Source of the DNA: Pseudomarimonas arenosa
GTDB taxonomy: Bacteria > Pseudomonadota > Gammaproteobacteria > Xanthomonadales > Xanthomonadaceae
Reading direction: 5' to 3'
DNA: 62,695 bases
NCBI RefSeq assembly: GCF_014841215.1
Contig: NZ_JACYTR010000025.1
Location: 1 to 62,695 of the forward strand
In this document: positions 8,381 through 17,260 of the stretch, piece after piece
How the letters are laid out: each line of letters begins with the position of its first letter
How positions within the stretch are numbered: the stretch's first letter is position 1
Made by a program: the position numbers and the translations under genes
Notes under the pieces: generated by a model
Database searches by the model: none
Seen by the model: only the letters and a program-made list of their open reading frames with translations
What the model was told of the DNA's origin: nothing

Positions 8381-9277
8381 ATGGAAATCGTCGAGCAACT
8401 TGAAGCGCTGCGCGCACAGGTGCAGGACTGGCGTGCCGCGGGCGCGCGGATTGGCTTCGTGCCGACCATGGGCAACCTGCACCAGGGCCACCTCAGTCTG
8501 ATCGAACAGGCCCGCGCGCGCGCCGATCGCGTGGTATGCAGCATCTTTGTCAATCCAACCCAGTTTGGGCCCAGCGAGGATTTCCAGCGCTACCCGCGCA
8601 CGCCCGAACAGGATGCCGAACTGCTCCGCAATGCCGGTTGCGACCTGTTGTTCTTGCCCCCGGTCGAGGTGATGTATCCGCTCGGCGTCGAGCGTGCGTT
8701 GCGGATCGAAGTGCCGGGGCTGTCAAACGTGCTGTGTGGTGCGCACCGGCCCGGCCACTTTGCCGGCGTCGCCACCGTGGTATGCCGCCTGTTCAATATG
8801 GTCCAGGCCGATCTGGCGGTGTTCGGGCGTAAGGATTATCAGCAACTGGCCCTGATCGAGCGCATGGTGGCCGATCTATCGATTCCGGTTGAAATTGTAG
8901 GTGCGCCTACCGGCCGTGAAGCCGACGGCCTGGCGATGAGCTCACGCAATCAGTATCTGGACGCGGAGCAACGCGGGCGAGCCCCGGTTCTGTACCGCAC
9001 CCTGTGCGCCGCGCTGAAGTCCTTGCAGGCAGGGCAGGCGCCAGCCGAGATTGAAGCCCGCGCAACGCGCTATCTGCAGGGGCAGGGGTTTGAGGTCGAT
9101 TACGTGGTCCTACGCGATGCGCATGATCTGGAGAGCATACCCGCTGGGCCTGCCGAGGGGCGACACTGGATCTGTCTGCTGGCCGCTCGCCTCGGTAAGA
9201 CCCGTCTGATCGACAACGTCGCCATGGCTGACCTGCCCGCCGATGCACGGGCCTTGGAAGCTTTGGAACCCCGCTGA
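8381..9277 (+). CDS. panC: Pantothenate synthetase
   Basis: A 298-residue ligase that joins pantoate and beta-alanine with ATP. The nucleotide-binding signature PTMGNLHQGHLSL is at about residues 30-42, followed by SIFVNPTQFGPSEDF, FGRKDYQQL and the MSSRNQYL motif (KMSKS-like). ATG at 8381 is preceded by a purine-rich AGGAAGGAAA site; the frame continues to 8336 but lacks conservation. Terminator-like hairpins follow. No panD (aspartate decarboxylase) is beside it, so the beta-alanine source is elsewhere. Confidence 0.96.
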   Translation: MEIVEQLEALRAQVQDWRAAGARIGFVPTMGNLHQGHLSLIEQARARADRVVCSIFVNPTQFGPSEDFQRYPRTPEQDAELLRNAGCDLLFLPPVEVMYPLGVERALRIEVPGLSNVLCGAHRPGHFAGVATVVCRLFNMVQADLAVFGRKDYQQLALIERMVADLSIPVEIVGAPTGREADGLAMSSRNQYLDAEQRGRAPVLYRTLCAALKSLQAGQAPAEIEARATRYLQGQGFEVDYVVLRDAHDLESIPAGPAEGRHWICLLAARLGKTRLIDNVAMADLPADARALEALEPR

Positions 9278-9308
9278 ATCAATGCTTTATAGTCAATGTG
9301 GTTTTGTT

Positions 9309-9330
9309 GCAACAGCCCTGTTGCTTTTTT
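9309..9330 (+). terminator. panC: Rho-independent terminator of panC
   Basis: Stem GCAACA/TGTTGC with a four-base GCCC loop, followed directly by six T residues, 32 bases after the panC stop codon. Confidence 0.75.
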
Positions 9331-9435
9331 GCCAAGGCTTGAGCTAATCTAACCCTGCCTCACGGATGCCATCGCGCGCAGCGCGACCCCTGGGGCAGCA
9401 GGGCGCAATCTTTGGTAATCGTCACTCCGATTCAT

Positions 9436-9462
9436 CCCCGATCACTGATCGGGGTTTTTTTT
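9436..9462 (+). terminator. Second rho-independent terminator
   Basis: Perfect stem CCCCGATC/GATCGGGG with loop ACT, followed by eight T residues. It is much stronger than the panC terminator and 130 bases from any upstream coding sequence, which suggests it ends a separate short transcript. Confidence 0.85.
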
Positions 9463-9661
9463 GCCCGATCGTCACCCGTTTCGTTGCCTGCGCGCCACAG
9501 TCGCCTCTGTAGCCAGTCCAGCTTGCAAAGCGCGATTCAAGCCGGCAAGTCTCGAGCCGCGCCACTTTCCGCGGGCCCGACCGAGTACCGCTGTCATCTC
9601 GGTGCGAGCCTGGGTTCAGCCGAATTCGCAGAACTGCAGGTAGGTTCGTCGTGCTCTGCGA

Positions 9662-11116
9662 TCACAGCAGTCCCAAATCCCGCCGAATCCCGTCCAGCAT
9701 CTCGCTGCTCGGGCCGGTGAACGCTGAATGAGCCCTATGGTGCTCAAACTGCTGCAACAGCGCCTCGACCTTGGCCCGTCCTGCTGCCGTGCGCACAGCC
9801 TCGCGTGGGCTCTGCCCGTTGAGGGCAGGTAGCGCATCGCCCGGCCAGCGTGCGTAGTGACGACACAACAGCTGGGTCAGGGCTTCCTGAGCTTCGGGGT
9901 CGAGATCGTTCAGCGAATCGATCGGCGAGTCATCCAGACCATCATCCAGGTCTTGATCCATGTCGTTGGCCAGCTCGGTGTCGAGGTAGACGGCCGTGCC
10001 GCCCAAAGCGCGCCCGATCTCGGCCTGGATTTCGCCGGCGCGGCGATCGGAGTTGACCTCGGCTCTCAGCTCCTGGCACGCCAGCCAGACCGTGGCGGTG
10101 ATAATCGTTTTGTCGCTTTCCGGTCGCTGCAATGGCGGTCGACTGATCGATAGCATGCCGCTGATCAGGCTTCCCTCATCATCGTACTTTGCCTCTCTCG
10201 GCTCATCGCCGTCTGCACAATCCGGGTCGAGGTGCTTGAGCGCATCGAACGCAGCCTGGGCGGAGGGTACTTGATACACCAGAACTTGCACCGATAGTGG
10301 GTCGCCATCCGTGTTCTTTAGCTCCGGCAGTGATGGATCCAGGCGTTGTGCGCTCCAGTCCAGGTAGGCTTCGCGCAGTTCGTAGTCCCACTCGAGCAGA
10401 TCCTGCCGATTCAGTGGCGACTGATCTCCATCGTGCTGCTTCGCAGCCAGCATGCATTCGCGCAAGTCAATCAGCGGAATGGTGTCCTTCGGCTGCATCA
10501 CCAGGCCGCCGCTGCCTTCCAGCAAACAGACGCCCGCCACACTCACCACGGAGGCGAAGATGACATCGCCGGGGGTAAGCGCCCTTGAGGCAGTCTCTTC
10601 TCGTACTTCGAACGCTTCATGGGTGAGCACATCGATCAACTGCAAGCGCTGCCCAGGCGTGCAGTGCGTTACCGCGTAGAAGCTAAATGGCGAGTTAAGG
10701 GCGGCCTCGACGTACTCGGCCAGCATGGGGTCGAGGTCACGAGCGCGGCGCTGCAGAAAAGCCCGCGCAGGAGGCACCTCGTGCAGACTCTCATCCTGAA
10801 CGGAGGTTTCCTCGGCCTCGGGCTCAAAGTGGTAGTAGAACCAGGACATGAAACAGGCCATGTCGTGATGATCGAGATCTGGTAGTAGCTCGTCCTCATC
10901 GTAGAGCGCAAACTGCTCCCAAGCATCTATCAGCGACCCATCGCCATAGGCCGACTGGGTGAATCGGCTCAACTTCGGTTTGAACTCACCCAGCAAGCGC
11001 CGCAGCCGGCGCCAGGTCTCCTCTGCCGGCGCCAGCGCGGTTTGCTGCTGCAGGCAGCACTGCTTGTACTTGCGTCCGCTGCCGCAAGGGCAGGGGTCGT
11101 TTCGGCCGATCTTCAT
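9662..11116 (-). CDS. SEC-C motif protein of unknown function
   Basis: A 484-residue protein. The N-terminus IGRNDPCPCGSGRKYKQCC is a textbook SEC-C zinc-binding motif, as found at the end of SecA and in many small proteins. The rest (acidic, alpha-helical, with DDLDDGLDDSPIDSLNDLD near residue 410) has no domain I recognise; a nucleic-acid or protein adaptor role is possible. ATG at 11116 puts the SEC-C motif at the very N-terminus and has AGGACC upstream; the frame extends to 11245 but that leader looks non-coding. Monocistronic. Confidence 0.8.
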   Translation of the reverse strand: MKIGRNDPCPCGSGRKYKQCCLQQQTALAPAEETWRRLRRLLGEFKPKLSRFTQSAYGDGSLIDAWEQFALYDEDELLPDLDHHDMACFMSWFYYHFEPEAEETSVQDESLHEVPPARAFLQRRARDLDPMLAEYVEAALNSPFSFYAVTHCTPGQRLQLIDVLTHEAFEVREETASRALTPGDVIFASVVSVAGVCLLEGSGGLVMQPKDTIPLIDLRECMLAAKQHDGDQSPLNRQDLLEWDYELREAYLDWSAQRLDPSLPELKNTDGDPLSVQVLVYQVPSAQAAFDALKHLDPDCADGDEPREAKYDDEGSLISGMLSISRPPLQRPESDKTIITATVWLACQELRAEVNSDRRAGEIQAEIGRALGGTAVYLDTELANDMDQDLDDGLDDSPIDSLNDLDPEAQEALTQLLCRHYARWPGDALPALNGQSPREAVRTAAGRAKVEALLQQFEHHRAHSAFTGPSSEMLDGIRRDLGLL

Positions 11117-11241
11117 GTTCAGGTCCTGCTTGAAACAGGCGGTCATCTTAATGTGCCTGGAGCAAGGTCTGTGCGTGACAGTTGGCTTCCACATCAAACG
11201 CTGGCTGATCTCAGGGGCGGCTCTCAGACTTGGCATTGCGC

Positions 11242-11764
11242 TCAAGACAGGTCTCGCCTACGCCGTGCGGCCAGTTGCGCGCCTGGCATGAATTCTAAGG
11301 CGGCGAATCGGCCGCGGTGTCGGTGCTGGAACACCGCACAGATTCGATAGCGCAGGTCATCGATAGTTTCGTAACGATAGGGCTGCGAAGTGACCGGATC
11401 GAACACGCGCAGGCGTGAGCCTGCCGGTTCGCTCAGTACATCCAGATCAGCCGGCAGCTTGCGATGGAGCTGGTAGAAGATCGCTGATCTCCTTAACGAT
11501 GCGTTGGAGATCGGCCGCCCGCCGCTCATCCAAGCGCATCTCGCGCTGTGCGGCCGGCGTTCCCATCACGATGACGGCGGCCAGCACCGCGGCCATCACC
11601 AAGACTGCGGCGCCGACCAACAACCAACGCCCCAAGCCATTCGGCGACGCCGTGCTCAGGCGCGGCGCCGTCGATGGAATGGGCCGCGACCGAGTCCGTG
11701 CTCGCGTCAACGGGGCGAAGTTGACTGACTCGGCCGCGCTTGGTGTAGGGCTGTATGCAGTCAT
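11242..11764 (-). pseudogene. Frameshifted single-pass membrane protein
   Basis: Two overlapping frames together make one sensible protein. The first frame (start 11764, stop 11447) has a proline-rich N-terminus, a transmembrane helix (WLLVGAAVLVMAAVLAAVIV) and RRAADLQRIVKEISD. The second (ending 11242) continues FYQLHRKLPADLDVL, then DPVTSQPYRYE and YRICAVF. This combination is a known layout of small membrane proteins with a C-terminal DPVTGQPYEY motif. Dropping one C near 11487 (AGCGATCTTCTAC to AGCGATTTCTAC) joins the frames without a gap. It may be a real decay event, a sequencing error or a programmed shift; the sequence alone cannot tell. Confidence 0.65.
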
Positions 11765-11815
11765 CGACATATCCCGAAAATATGTCGATAAGTGTCTTGC
11801 CAATCGACATATCCC
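11763..11815. promoter_or_regulatory. Operator-like direct and inverted repeats
   Basis: ATCGACATAT at 11763-11772 and its exact complement at 11780-11789 form a perfect 10-base inverted repeat with a 7-base spacer. The 13-mer ATCGACATATCCC at 11763-11775 recurs exactly at 11803-11815. A weaker AATGTCGAGG follows at about 11820. The block touches the start codon of the frameshifted gene (11764), so a bound protein would block its transcription or translation. The regulator is unknown. Confidence 0.65.
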
Positions 11816-12132
11816 TGCCTAATGTCGAGGCCATAAGCCCTTCCATGGGCCTCGGAACCAACTTGCAGCGCATATATGACAGTCCTTCGCGGATTGTCTG
11901 CTTGACGATGCCCTGCACGTACTGACGGGCTTTGCGCGCCAGGTCGGGGGATGTACCCCCGAATATCACCCATCCAGGTCGGGATGCAATGGGATGGGGT
12001 AGGGCGCCCAGAAACAAAAAACCCGCGGCAATGCGCGGGTTCTTGCAGACTGGTCGGACTTCAGAGCGCCGGGTTGGCGGTCTGGCCTGCGGCTTACTGC
12101 TGCCGCGGCGCTGGCCGATTCGTCTTCGACCT
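11765..12132. other. Intergenic region between the frameshifted gene and tRNA-Leu
   Basis: Apart from the operator-like repeats and the tRNA terminator, it contains a small hairpin CGGGG/CCCCG around 11945-11961. A minus-strand frame from 12017 runs through here, with residues such as ARKARQYVQGIVKQTI that look protein-like but match nothing I know. I do not call it a gene. Confidence 0.4.
12016..12040 (-). terminator. Terminator of tRNA-Leu
   Basis: Read on the minus strand: stem ACCCGCG/CGCGGGT followed by a run of T residues (A run at 12016-12020 on the plus strand), about 95 bases after the tRNA. Confidence 0.75.
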
Positions 12133-12217
<85 letters not shown>

Positions 12218-12404
12218 AGGTGTTCGGGTCGCCTGCGCTTGCGCGCCAGCGAGCCGCGAACAATACGGAGTGGCGGGGCGGTTGTCAATCCTGTCGATGA
12301 TCATTGTGCTGGTTGTCGCTTGAATCGTTAAGCGCGGATTGCGATGGTGGGGCGGAGCGGTCACCATTCAGAACAAGGTCCATCAAAAACAAGGAAAACA
12401 AAGC

Positions 12405-14912
12405 ATGGCCAAGAAAAGAAAATCGTCCTCGGCGCCGCCTTGGTTGCCGGATGTGTTGAAGCAGCGTTTCGAGGAAGAGGGGGCGGGGTCGCCGAAGCGC
12501 ACGGGCGGCAAGACGGGGGTCAAGGGCGGCGCCAAGCGCTCGGCAGAGTCGGGCTTGGCTGGGCGGGGGCGGCAGGACGATGAGTCGAGTGCTCGCAAGC
12601 GCGGCAAGACCGGCACGGCGAGTTCGGGTCGGGTCAGTTCGGGTCGGCCGGGTGCGGGGCCGGATCGTTCGCGCGGAGGGCGTGGCTGGAAGGATCCGCA
12701 AGCCGATCGCGAGGCGGCACGCTACGACAATCCGATTGCCAGCCGTGAGGCGATCCTGCAGTTTCTCAGTGAGTACGGTGAGCCGTTGGTGGCCGAGCGC
12801 ATTGCCACGGCCTTGAACCTGCGTGCCGCTGATCGATTTGAAGCGCTGGGTCGACGACTGGCGGCCATGGTGCGCGATGGCCAGCTACTGATGAATCGGC
12901 GCGGCGCCTATGCACCGGCTGAGCGACTGGCGCTGATTCCGGGTGTGGTGATTGCCAATGCCGATGGCTTTGGTTTTCTGCGCGCCGACGCTGGTGGCGA
13001 CGATCTGTTCCTGCCGCCGGGGCAGATGCGCCAGGTCATGCATGGTGATCGGGTATTGGCCGCGCTGGCCGGCGTGGACAGTCGCGGTCGACGCGAAGCG
13101 AAGATCGTGGAAGTGCTGGAGCGCCGAACCAGTCGTTTGGTTGGTCGCTACAGTGAGCGTGATGGCATTGGCCTGGTAGTGCCGGACGACCGGCGCCAGC
13201 ATCAGGACATCGTCATCCCACATGAGGCGCGCAACGAAGCTCGCAATGGCCAGATCGTGGTCTGTGAGATCACTGCGGCGCCGGAACGCGGGCGGCCGCC
13301 GTTTGGCAAGGTTGTGGCTGTGCTGGGCGATGCCTTAACACCTTCATTGGTAGTCGAGATGGCTATCAACGGTCATGGATTGCCGCATGACTGGCCGCAG
13401 GCGGTGTTGGACGAAGCCGCGCGGGTGCCCCTGGAAGTTCCGCCCAGTGAACTCGAGGATCGGGTTGATCTGCGCGACATTCCCCTGGTCACCATCGACG
13501 GCGAGACGGCCAAGGATTTTGACGACGCGGTGTACTGCGAGGCGAATCGCAATGGATTCCGCCTTCTGGTGGCAATCGCTGATGTTTCGCACTACGTTCA
13601 GCTCGAGACCGCGCTGGACGATGAGGCGCAGGCGCGGGCCACGTCGGTGTATTTTCCCGGCTTTGTAGTGCCCATGCTGCCGGAGATGCTGTCCAATGGC
13701 ATCTGTTCCCTTAACCCGCGGGTTGATCGGCTGTGTTTCGTTTGCGATATGCAGATCGATCACGAAGGCGTAGTGGTGCGGTCGAAGTTCTATGAAGCCG
13801 TAATGCGTTCGCATGCCCGACTGACCTATACCGGCGTTTGGGCTGCGATCGGCGAGAAGCAGGCGGAGGCGCGCGATGCGCTGGGTGATCTATTGCCGCA
13901 TATCGAGCGCCTCTACCAGCTGTTCCAGCTGCTGGCCAGGCAGCGCACTGCGCGTGGTGCCATCGAGTTTGAGAGTGAGGAGATCGACTTCCGGCTTGGT
14001 CCAAACGGCGAGGTCGTGCAGGCCGAAGCACTGAAGCGCAACGACGCGCACAAGCTGATCGAGGAATGCATGATCGCGGCAAACGTCGAAGCGGCGCGCT
14101 ACTTGCTGAAGAAGAAGCTGCCCACGCCATTTCGCGTGCACGACCGGCCGCCAGAGTCGAAGTTCGAGGAGCTGCAGGCGTTCCTGAGCGAATTCGGCTT
14201 GCGATTGCCGGCCTGGGAGCGGGTCACGCCGAAGGACTTCACCAGCCTGCTGAAGCGTGTGCGCAAGCGGCCCGACGCCATGCTGCTCGAACAGGTGCTG
14301 CTGCGATCACAGGCGCTGGCGGTGTATCAACCGGAGAACATTGGACATTTCGGTCTGGCGCTGGATGCCTACGCGCATTTCACTTCGCCGATCCGTCGCT
14401 ACCCCGATTTGCTGGTGCACCGAGCGATCAAACATGCGCTGCAGGGTGGCAAGGCAGACAGTTTCAGCTATGCCGCACACGAGATGGCGGCACTGGCCCT
14501 GCATTGCTCGGAGTGCGGTCGACGCGCGGACGAGGCCGAGCGTGAGGTCGATGAGCGCTACCGCTGTGCCTGGATGGAACAGCATGTTGGGGCTGAGTTC
14601 GATGGCGTGATCAGCGGTGTGCAGAGTTTCGGCATTTTTGTCGAGCTGAAAGAGTCGAAGATCAATGGTCTGGTACATGTCACGCAGCTGCCCAACGACT
14701 ACTACCACTTTGATCCGCAGCGCAAGCTGATGCGTGGTGAGCACCATGGGTTGAGCCTGCGGCTGGGTGATCAAGTGCGGGTGCTGGTGCTGCGCGCCAG
14801 TCTGGAGGATCGCAAGATCGACTTTCGCCTAGTGGCTCACGAGAATGCGCCCCTGCAGTCCGCTGGACGCGGTTCTCGGCCGACGGCAGGTCGCCCTGGG
14901 CGTCGCCGCTGA
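12405..14912 (+). CDS. rnr: Ribonuclease R
   Basis: An 835-residue 3'-5' exoribonuclease that degrades structured RNA. Order: a Lys/Arg/Ser-rich extension of about 100 residues, helix-turn-helix-like and cold-shock domains (NADGFGFLRADAGGDDLFLP), the RNB catalytic domain with DGETAKDFDDAVY (metal-binding aspartates), and a C-terminal S1 domain (GAEFDGVISGVQSFGIFVEL), ending in a basic tail. ATG at 12405 (MAKKRK) has AAGGAAAA upstream; the frame is open to 12339. The neighbour rlmB downstream is the classical rnr-rlmB pair. Confidence 0.96.
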   Translation: MAKKRKSSSAPPWLPDVLKQRFEEEGAGSPKRTGGKTGVKGGAKRSAESGLAGRGRQDDESSARKRGKTGTASSGRVSSGRPGAGPDRSRGGRGWKDPQADREAARYDNPIASREAILQFLSEYGEPLVAERIATALNLRAADRFEALGRRLAAMVRDGQLLMNRRGAYAPAERLALIPGVVIANADGFGFLRADAGGDDLFLPPGQMRQVMHGDRVLAALAGVDSRGRREAKIVEVLERRTSRLVGRYSERDGIGLVVPDDRRQHQDIVIPHEARNEARNGQIVVCEITAAPERGRPPFGKVVAVLGDALTPSLVVEMAINGHGLPHDWPQAVLDEAARVPLEVPPSELEDRVDLRDIPLVTIDGETAKDFDDAVYCEANRNGFRLLVAIADVSHYVQLETALDDEAQARATSVYFPGFVVPMLPEMLSNGICSLNPRVDRLCFVCDMQIDHEGVVVRSKFYEAVMRSHARLTYTGVWAAIGEKQAEARDALGDLLPHIERLYQLFQLLARQRTARGAIEFESEEIDFRLGPNGEVVQAEALKRNDAHKLIEECMIAANVEAARYLLKKKLPTPFRVHDRPPESKFEELQAFLSEFGLRLPAWERVTPKDFTSLLKRVRKRPDAMLLEQVLLRSQALAVYQPENIGHFGLALDAYAHFTSPIRRYPDLLVHRAIKHALQGGKADSFSYAAHEMAALALHCSECGRRADEAEREVDERYRCAWMEQHVGAEFDGVISGVQSFGIFVELKESKINGLVHVTQLPNDYYHFDPQRKLMRGEHHGLSLRLGDQVRVLVLRASLEDRKIDFRLVAHENAPLQSAGRGSRPTAGRPGRRR

Positions 14913-14968
14913 TCGGCCAACGATGTCACAATTCGGTGGCGGTGTCGGAGCCGCGGGTAGAGTTGACT

Positions 14969-15706
14969 ATGAGCGAACAATGGATTGCCGGCATCAATGC
15001 GGTGAGTTCGGCGCTGGAGCACGATCCCAAGCAGATCGCCGAGGTGCTGATTGAGCAGCGCGCCAAGAACCCACGCCTGAACGACATTGTCGAGATGGCC
15101 AAGGCGGCCGGCGTTGCGGTGCGGCAAGCGCCGCCCGATGCGCTGGCTCGGGTTGCCGGAGGCACGCGTCATCAAGGCGTGGTCGCACAGCTTGGCATGC
15201 AGCAGAACCTCGGTGAAGGCGATCTCGACGAATTGCTTGGCCGTCTGCAGACGCCGCTGCTGCTGGTGCTCGATGGCGTGCAGGATCCGCACAACCTGGG
15301 GGCCTGCCTGCGCTCGGCCGAGGCGGCGGGGGTAGATGCGGTGATCGTTCCGCGCGACCGGGCGGTGGGTATCACCCCGGTGGTGCGCAAGGCGGCGGCC
15401 GGCGCGGCTGACCGCGTGCCCTTGATTCGGGTGACGAATCTGGCACGGACCATGAAGTCGCTGCAGGAGGCGGGTGTGTGGATCGTTGGCCTCGCTGGTG
15501 AGTCCGACAAGTCGTTCTACGAAATGGATCTGAAAGGCCCGATTGCGATTGCCATGGGCGGTGAAGGCGACGGTCTACGGCGTCTGTCGCGTGAGCACTG
15601 TGATTTCCTGGCCAGGATTCCCATGCGCGGCTCGGTGGAGAGCCTGAATGTTTCGGTGGCCACCGGGGTGGCCCTGTTTGAAGCGCTGCGTCAGCGAGGG
15701 CTTTGA
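14969..15706 (+). CDS. rlmB: 23S rRNA Gm2251 2'-O-methyltransferase
   Basis: A 245-residue SPOUT (SpoU) methyltransferase. It has an N-terminal substrate-binding domain and the three SPOUT motifs: LDGVQDPHNLGACLRSAEA (motif 1), IAMGGEGDGLRRL (motif 2) and IPMRGSVESLNVSVA (motif 3), which form the trefoil knot and bind S-adenosylmethionine. In E. coli it methylates G2251 of 23S rRNA. ATG at 14969 begins MSEQWIAGINAV, the conserved start. It follows rnr by 56 bases. Confidence 0.95.
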   Translation: MSEQWIAGINAVSSALEHDPKQIAEVLIEQRAKNPRLNDIVEMAKAAGVAVRQAPPDALARVAGGTRHQGVVAQLGMQQNLGEGDLDELLGRLQTPLLLVLDGVQDPHNLGACLRSAEAAGVDAVIVPRDRAVGITPVVRKAAAGAADRVPLIRVTNLARTMKSLQEAGVWIVGLAGESDKSFYEMDLKGPIAIAMGGEGDGLRRLSREHCDFLARIPMRGSVESLNVSVATGVALFEALRQRGL

Positions 15707-15707
15707 A

Positions 15708-16796
15708 ATGAACGAAGAGCAAAGTCAGCGTTGGCAAGCCACGGTTGCACGCGGCAATTGGCATGCGTTGCGGCGCGTGGAGACGCTCGATACCCCGATG
15801 CGACCGGGCTTGATCGAGTTGCAATTGGAGCAATTTGCCCTCACTGCCAACAATGTCACCTACGCCCTGCTCGGCGAAAGTTATCGTTATTGGGATTTCT
15901 TTCCGGCTGCGCCAGGTGAGGCTATCGTGCCTGTGTGGGGCGCAGCCAAGGTGGTAGCTTCCACCGCAGATCTTGTGGCGGTCGACAGTCGCTTCTACGG
16001 ATTCTTTCCGATGGCTACCCATTGCCGATTGCAGCCGGGGGAGATCACCGGGGGAGGGTTCGTCGACGCTCAGCTGCACCGCCGTGAGCTTGCTGCGGTT
16101 TACAACCGCTATGAGCGCCTGCCTGCCGATGCTGGCAAGGACGAATCACTGAACTGTGTGTTCAAGCCGCTGCTGGTGACGGCGGCGATGCTGGCCGAAC
16201 GACTGCGCAATGCCTTGCCTGCCAAGGGTGGGAGGGTGGTCATGACCAGCGCATCGAGCAAGACGGCCATGCTTAGTGCCTTCTGCGTGCGCCAGTTGTT
16301 CGCTGATGCCGTCCCTTTGATCGGCATTACCTCGCCGTCGCGAGTCGCCCGATTGTCGCAATCGGGTCTGTTTGATCAGGTGTTCTGCTATCAGGACATC
16401 GATCATGTCGGTGCCGGCCAAGCGGCCAGTGATGCGCTGCTCGACTTCGCTGGCGCCGGTCAGTGGCTTGAGCAATTGCATGATCAGCTTGCCGTCTCAT
16501 TGCTGTTGTCGCTGCGGATTGGCAAGGCCGATTGGCAAAGCGAGTCAGGGAAGCCAGCGCGAGGTCCTGCGCCAGAGACATTCTTTGCGCCGCGCGAAGT
16601 CGAATTGTTCTTTGCAAAGCACGGTGCCGCGGCTTATCGCCAGCGCATGATGATGCTGTGGTCGCGCTTCCTTTCGCAGGCCGATCGTCTGTGTCAGGTG
16701 CGAGAAGCGCACGGATTCGACCCGCTCAGCCAGCTGTGGCAGCGGCTGATCGCTGGCCAGGTTGATGATCAGGAGGCCTGGGTGGTGAGGCCGTAG
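15708..16796 (+). CDS. DUF2855 family protein
   Basis: A 362-residue protein matching the DUF2855 pattern: TANNVTYALLGESYRYWDFFPA near the N-terminus, a VPVWGAAKVVAS block, and MTSASSKTAMLSAF in the centre, which resembles the dinucleotide-binding core of the medium-chain dehydrogenase superfamily without its zinc ligands. The enzymatic role is not known. ATG at 15708 lies two bases after the rlmB stop, suggesting coupling; the frame is open to 15648. Followed by the IS-related repeat near 16.9 kb. Confidence 0.8.
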   Translation: MNEEQSQRWQATVARGNWHALRRVETLDTPMRPGLIELQLEQFALTANNVTYALLGESYRYWDFFPAAPGEAIVPVWGAAKVVASTADLVAVDSRFYGFFPMATHCRLQPGEITGGGFVDAQLHRRELAAVYNRYERLPADAGKDESLNCVFKPLLVTAAMLAERLRNALPAKGGRVVMTSASSKTAMLSAFCVRQLFADAVPLIGITSPSRVARLSQSGLFDQVFCYQDIDHVGAGQAASDALLDFAGAGQWLEQLHDQLAVSLLLSLRIGKADWQSESGKPARGPAPETFFAPREVELFFAKHGAAAYRQRMMMLWSRFLSQADRLCQVREAHGFDPLSQLWQRLIAGQVDDQEAWVVRP

Positions 16797-16861
16797 GGTG
16801 GAAGTTGAACTCGAAGTTTGAGTCCCAAGCGCGAGATCATTCAAGCCAAGCGGCGAAGTGT

Positions 16862-16937
16862 AGCAGGCTGCTCAGAACCTTCATCCAGCGTCCGTGGCGC
16901 GCAAAACCAGGCTGCTGAAATGAGTCTAAGCAGCCAG
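16862..16937. repeat. IS-end-related repeat
   Basis: CAGGCTGCTCAGAA at about 16864 is followed 44 bases later by CAGGCTGCTGAAATGAGTCT (16908-16927) and AGCAGCC, which together form a stem-loop. The 20-mer is shared, with one substitution, by the reverse strand of the element at 4692-4809, and its first 14 bases by the IS end at 62577. No coding capacity. Probably a remnant or short relative of that IS. Confidence 0.55.
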
Positions 16938-16975
16938 CTAATTCTCCTCTCGGTCCGCATGCGGTTTCTTGGCGG

Positions 16976-17257
16976 TCAATCAGAGCTGATGATGTCCGGC
17001 CCCTTGCCGGCGGTTTTCTCGTACACGCCCTTGCCAATCTTCTTGTACTGGGTAAAGCCCTTTTCGCCGATTTTCTTCTCGCTTAACAAGTGACTTCCGC
17101 CGATGGCCAGGGCCGGCGCGCAGATCACTCGGCGAATCGCTGCGCCGCATTGCGGGCAGGCACTTAGTTCGGGGTCACTGAGCCTTTGCATTTCATCGAA
17201 GCCGGGCTGGCAGTGCGGGCATCCGGCGTGGTTGGCTTGGTAGCGATAGATCGGCAT
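16976..17257 (-). CDS. FmdB-type zinc-ribbon protein
   Basis: A 93-residue protein starting MPIYRYQANHAGCPHC, the hallmark of the FmdB/CxxC_CxxC_SSSS family. The cysteines of CPHC and CPQC should bind zinc. The second half (IGEKGFTQYKKIGKGVYEKTAG) is basic and extended. These proteins are called putative regulators, but a target has not been fixed. It follows the RNase T gene on the same strand with a 3-base gap and is probably co-transcribed. Confidence 0.8.
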   Translation of the reverse strand: MPIYRYQANHAGCPHCQPGFDEMQRLSDPELSACPQCGAAIRRVICAPALAIGGSHLLSEKKIGEKGFTQYKKIGKGVYEKTAGKGPDIISSD

Positions 17258-17260
17258 GGT

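Larger units (their letters stand above)
9278..9661. other. Intergenic region with two terminators and a candidate small RNA
   Basis: A gene-free stretch of 384 bases. It holds a terminator for panC, about 105 bases of hairpin-rich sequence, a second strong terminator at 9436-9462, and then 200 bases in which I see nothing. The part between the terminators has stems such as TCGCGC/GCGCGA and CCCTG/CAGGG and could be a small transcript. The promoter is not clear. Confidence 0.4.

Noticed and set aside
11526-12017. Minus-strand frame with a protein-like N-terminal half
   Set aside because: It runs out of frame over the repeats and the neighbouring gene, and no family is recognised.
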